Origin: Burkholderiaceae bacterium
GTDB lineage: Bacteria; Pseudomonadota; Gammaproteobacteria; Burkholderiales; Burkholderiaceae
DNA: 45,104 bases
Direction: 5' to 3'
Assembly (NCBI GenBank): GCA_947472645.1
Contig: CANJBQ010000026.1
Location: 1 to 45,104 of the forward strand
This document shows positions 43,746 to 45,104 of this stretch, piece by piece (position 1 is the first letter of the stretch; every line of letters starts with the position of its first letter). Below the pieces are notes generated by a model, which was given only the letters and a program-made list of their open reading frames with translations, was not told the DNA's origin and searched no databases. The translations under genes were made by a program, and so were the position numbers.

Positions 43746-44983
43746 TGCCCACCACTAAAACGACGACGAAATCAACTTCCTCCCGATTGGTGCCAAAAAC
43801 AAGAACCTCACCAGAGGTAGAAAAACTAGTAGCTGAAGTGATAGCTCTTGCTTCATCGGGCAGCAAACTTGAAGATAATTATTGGGAAAAAAAGATTTTT
43901 GAGCGTTTAAATCGCTTACTTTTAAATCAAAATCAAACTGTTTTAGAAGCAGCCCTAGATCAAACTTTTAAGAGTCAAACTCCTGCATTTGAAATTCTGG
44001 CAGATGCGATTGAGACGGCTGCTGAATCGGCATCCTATGAACACCAGGGTCAGAAGTATGAAGTGTTGTTATTAGCAATTCCCGTAATAGCTCAGACGCG
44101 TTATAAGATTCCATCGGGGCCCATTCGTACTCCTTTGATTGCCGAAACTGTGGAGTATTTGAAGGAACTTATTATTGCTAAGGACGCAAATCTTTCGATT
44201 GTTCCTTGGTTGTATAGTATCGATCAAATTCCTCAGTCTCATTCACAAACGAGAATTTTATTAGAAAAAATGGCTAGGTCTGCGATTGAACAGGCAGATG
44301 TTGTCTATGAGCTCAAGGGGATGCCAGAAACCATTCCAGTATTAGCTGATCCTCGATTTATTTTATGTTCTGTAGCGGTTCAATCTGGAAAGCCAATTTT
44401 TGTTTGGCAAGAGGAAGATTCTTTGAAGATTGAACGTAATACCGCGTTAAAGCGTTGGCAAGCAGCAATGGTATCTGTATTAACGGAATTATTGCCTGGA
44501 TGTGAGTATGAAGTTCTTTTACCGGATGCTTTTTTTACGAATTGTCGTGAAGCGGACAAAAAAGTTCGTCCACTGAGTTTAATTGCTGCGGTTAATTATT
44601 TGGAATCTACATTAGGAGTCTCGCCTGCAGAATTATCCTGCGTTGTAGCTCCATTTGGTCATGAAATGACGGACGAGTTTAGAGTCTCATTTGCGATTAA
44701 AGGTCATCCAGAAATTATCTATGGAGTCGTTTGGCCTCTTTACGATCGGGAGTCGGTAACTGTCGAAGATATCGAAGATGGTGGAGGAAGTAATACGACT
44801 GTTGAACTGATTTCAGACACACTTCACAGTGCCGGAGTTGGGGACGTTTTTAAACACGCCATGTTATTTACTCCTGAAATGTGTGAGGACTGTGGAGTTC
44901 CTTTGTTTTCGAATCGTTCAGCAGATGTTGTTCATGCTGAAATGCCGGCAGATACTCCAGCACAACAGCTACTATTTCATTAA
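43745..44983 (+). CDS. DUF2863-like protein
   Basis: A 412-residue protein with a Thr/Lys/Ser-rich N-terminus of about 25 residues (KTTTKSTSSRLVPKTRTS), then alpha/beta sequence with blocks LAIPVIAQTRYKIPSG and SCVVAPFGHEMTDEFRV. The C-terminus has a CEDC pair (C380, C383). I recognise the general pattern of DUF2863, a family of unknown function found mainly in betaproteobacteria. It is translationally coupled to yaaA. The last 12 bases overlap the convergent gene at the right edge. Confidence 0.7.
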   Translation: MPTTKTTTKSTSSRLVPKTRTSPEVEKLVAEVIALASSGSKLEDNYWEKKIFERLNRLLLNQNQTVLEAALDQTFKSQTPAFEILADAIETAAESASYEHQGQKYEVLLLAIPVIAQTRYKIPSGPIRTPLIAETVEYLKELIIAKDANLSIVPWLYSIDQIPQSHSQTRILLEKMARSAIEQADVVYELKGMPETIPVLADPRFILCSVAVQSGKPIFVWQEEDSLKIERNTALKRWQAAMVSVLTELLPGCEYEVLLPDAFFTNCREADKKVRPLSLIAAVNYLESTLGVSPAELSCVVAPFGHEMTDEFRVSFAIKGHPEIIYGVVWPLYDRESVTVEDIEDGGGSNTTVELISDTLHSAGVGDVFKHAMLFTPEMCEDCGVPLFSNRSADVVHAEMPADTPAQQLLFH

Positions 44984-45104
44984 GTTGGATTCAGGTAATT
45001 TGGTGTTTTTCATTTCAGGTGTTTGACAATAGTCTAAGAGGCGTTGGCCTAATTTGCTATCGAACAACATAGCTTTCCCGGGAATAATGAACCAGTCGAA
45101 TTTA
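44972..45104 (-). CDS. Unrecognised protein, C-terminal fragment at the window edge
   Basis: On the minus strand the frame is open from the right edge to a TAG at 44972-44974. It encodes about 44 residues including DWFIIPGKAMLFDSKLGQRL and ending in ESNLMK. The codon use is normal and the composition is protein-like, so I regard it as the end of a real gene. It overlaps the end of the DUF2863-like gene by 12 bases. I do not recognise the family. Confidence 0.55.
   Translation of the reverse strand, partial: KFDWFIIPGKAMLFDSKLGQRLLDYCQTPEMKNTKLPESNLMK

Overview
The window looks like a chromosomal segment of a low-GC betaproteobacterium. GC is about 40% by eye and genes are packed tightly. Burkholderiales is the best fit and a Polynucleobacter-like freshwater bacterium is a reasonable guess. 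The inference rests on the combination of box-type benzoate genes, NagG/NagH-like oxygenase, a DUF2863-like protein and a fumarylpyruvate hydrolase. Nothing in the sequence proves the genus. I saw no rRNA, tRNA, IS element, phage gene or CRISPR array.

Layout. (1) Positions 1-7232, plus strand: the end of an aerobic benzoyl-CoA (box-type) operon: DUF4863 protein, benzoate-CoA ligase, alpha/beta hydrolase, and a branched-chain-type ABC importer (binding protein, LivHMGF). (2) 7229-8957, minus: a salicylate 5-hydroxylase-like Rieske oxygenase pair, without its ferredoxin or reductase. (3) 9055-11034, plus: a FrnE/DsbA-like protein and a Pif1-like helicase. (4) 11035-29150: an accessory catabolic island. 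It has a second Liv-type importer with two paralogous binding proteins, an ACMSD-like amidohydrolase, two beta-hydroxyacid-dehydrogenase-like oxidoreductases, a two-subunit molybdenum hydroxylase, a GlcG/HbpS protein, a flavin reductase, a PcaD-like hydrolase, a Gfo/Idh/MocA oxidoreductase, a TetR regulator and a luciferase-like monooxygenase. (5) 29398-33853: housekeeping and mixed genes (dusA, acuI, Smr protein, small lipoprotein, hydroxypyruvate-isomerase-like protein, thermonuclease). (6) 33941-40221: an iron-type alcohol dehydrogenase, a RodZ-like membrane protein, and an operon of fumarylpyruvate hydrolase, pcaIJ, pcaF and a nitroreductase. (7) 40227-45104: rarA, an acyl-CoA dehydrogenase, yaaA, a DUF2863-like gene and the 3' end of an unrecognised gene.

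How the genes fit together. Benzoate activated by the ligase would run through box enzymes left of the window to 3-oxoadipyl-CoA, which PcaF at 38294 can cleave. A salicylate-to-gentisate route would end at the fumarylpyruvate hydrolase at 36226. The central island is the least explained part. Six near-identical dyad sites (consensus TGATY-N4-GATCA) lie 27-70 bases upstream of six transcription units around the tetR gene, including tetR itself. They suggest one TetR regulon joining import, molybdenum hydroxylation, flavin-dependent monooxygenation, hydrolysis and decarboxylation of one unknown, probably (hetero)aromatic, compound. This is the best candidate for an undescribed system here.
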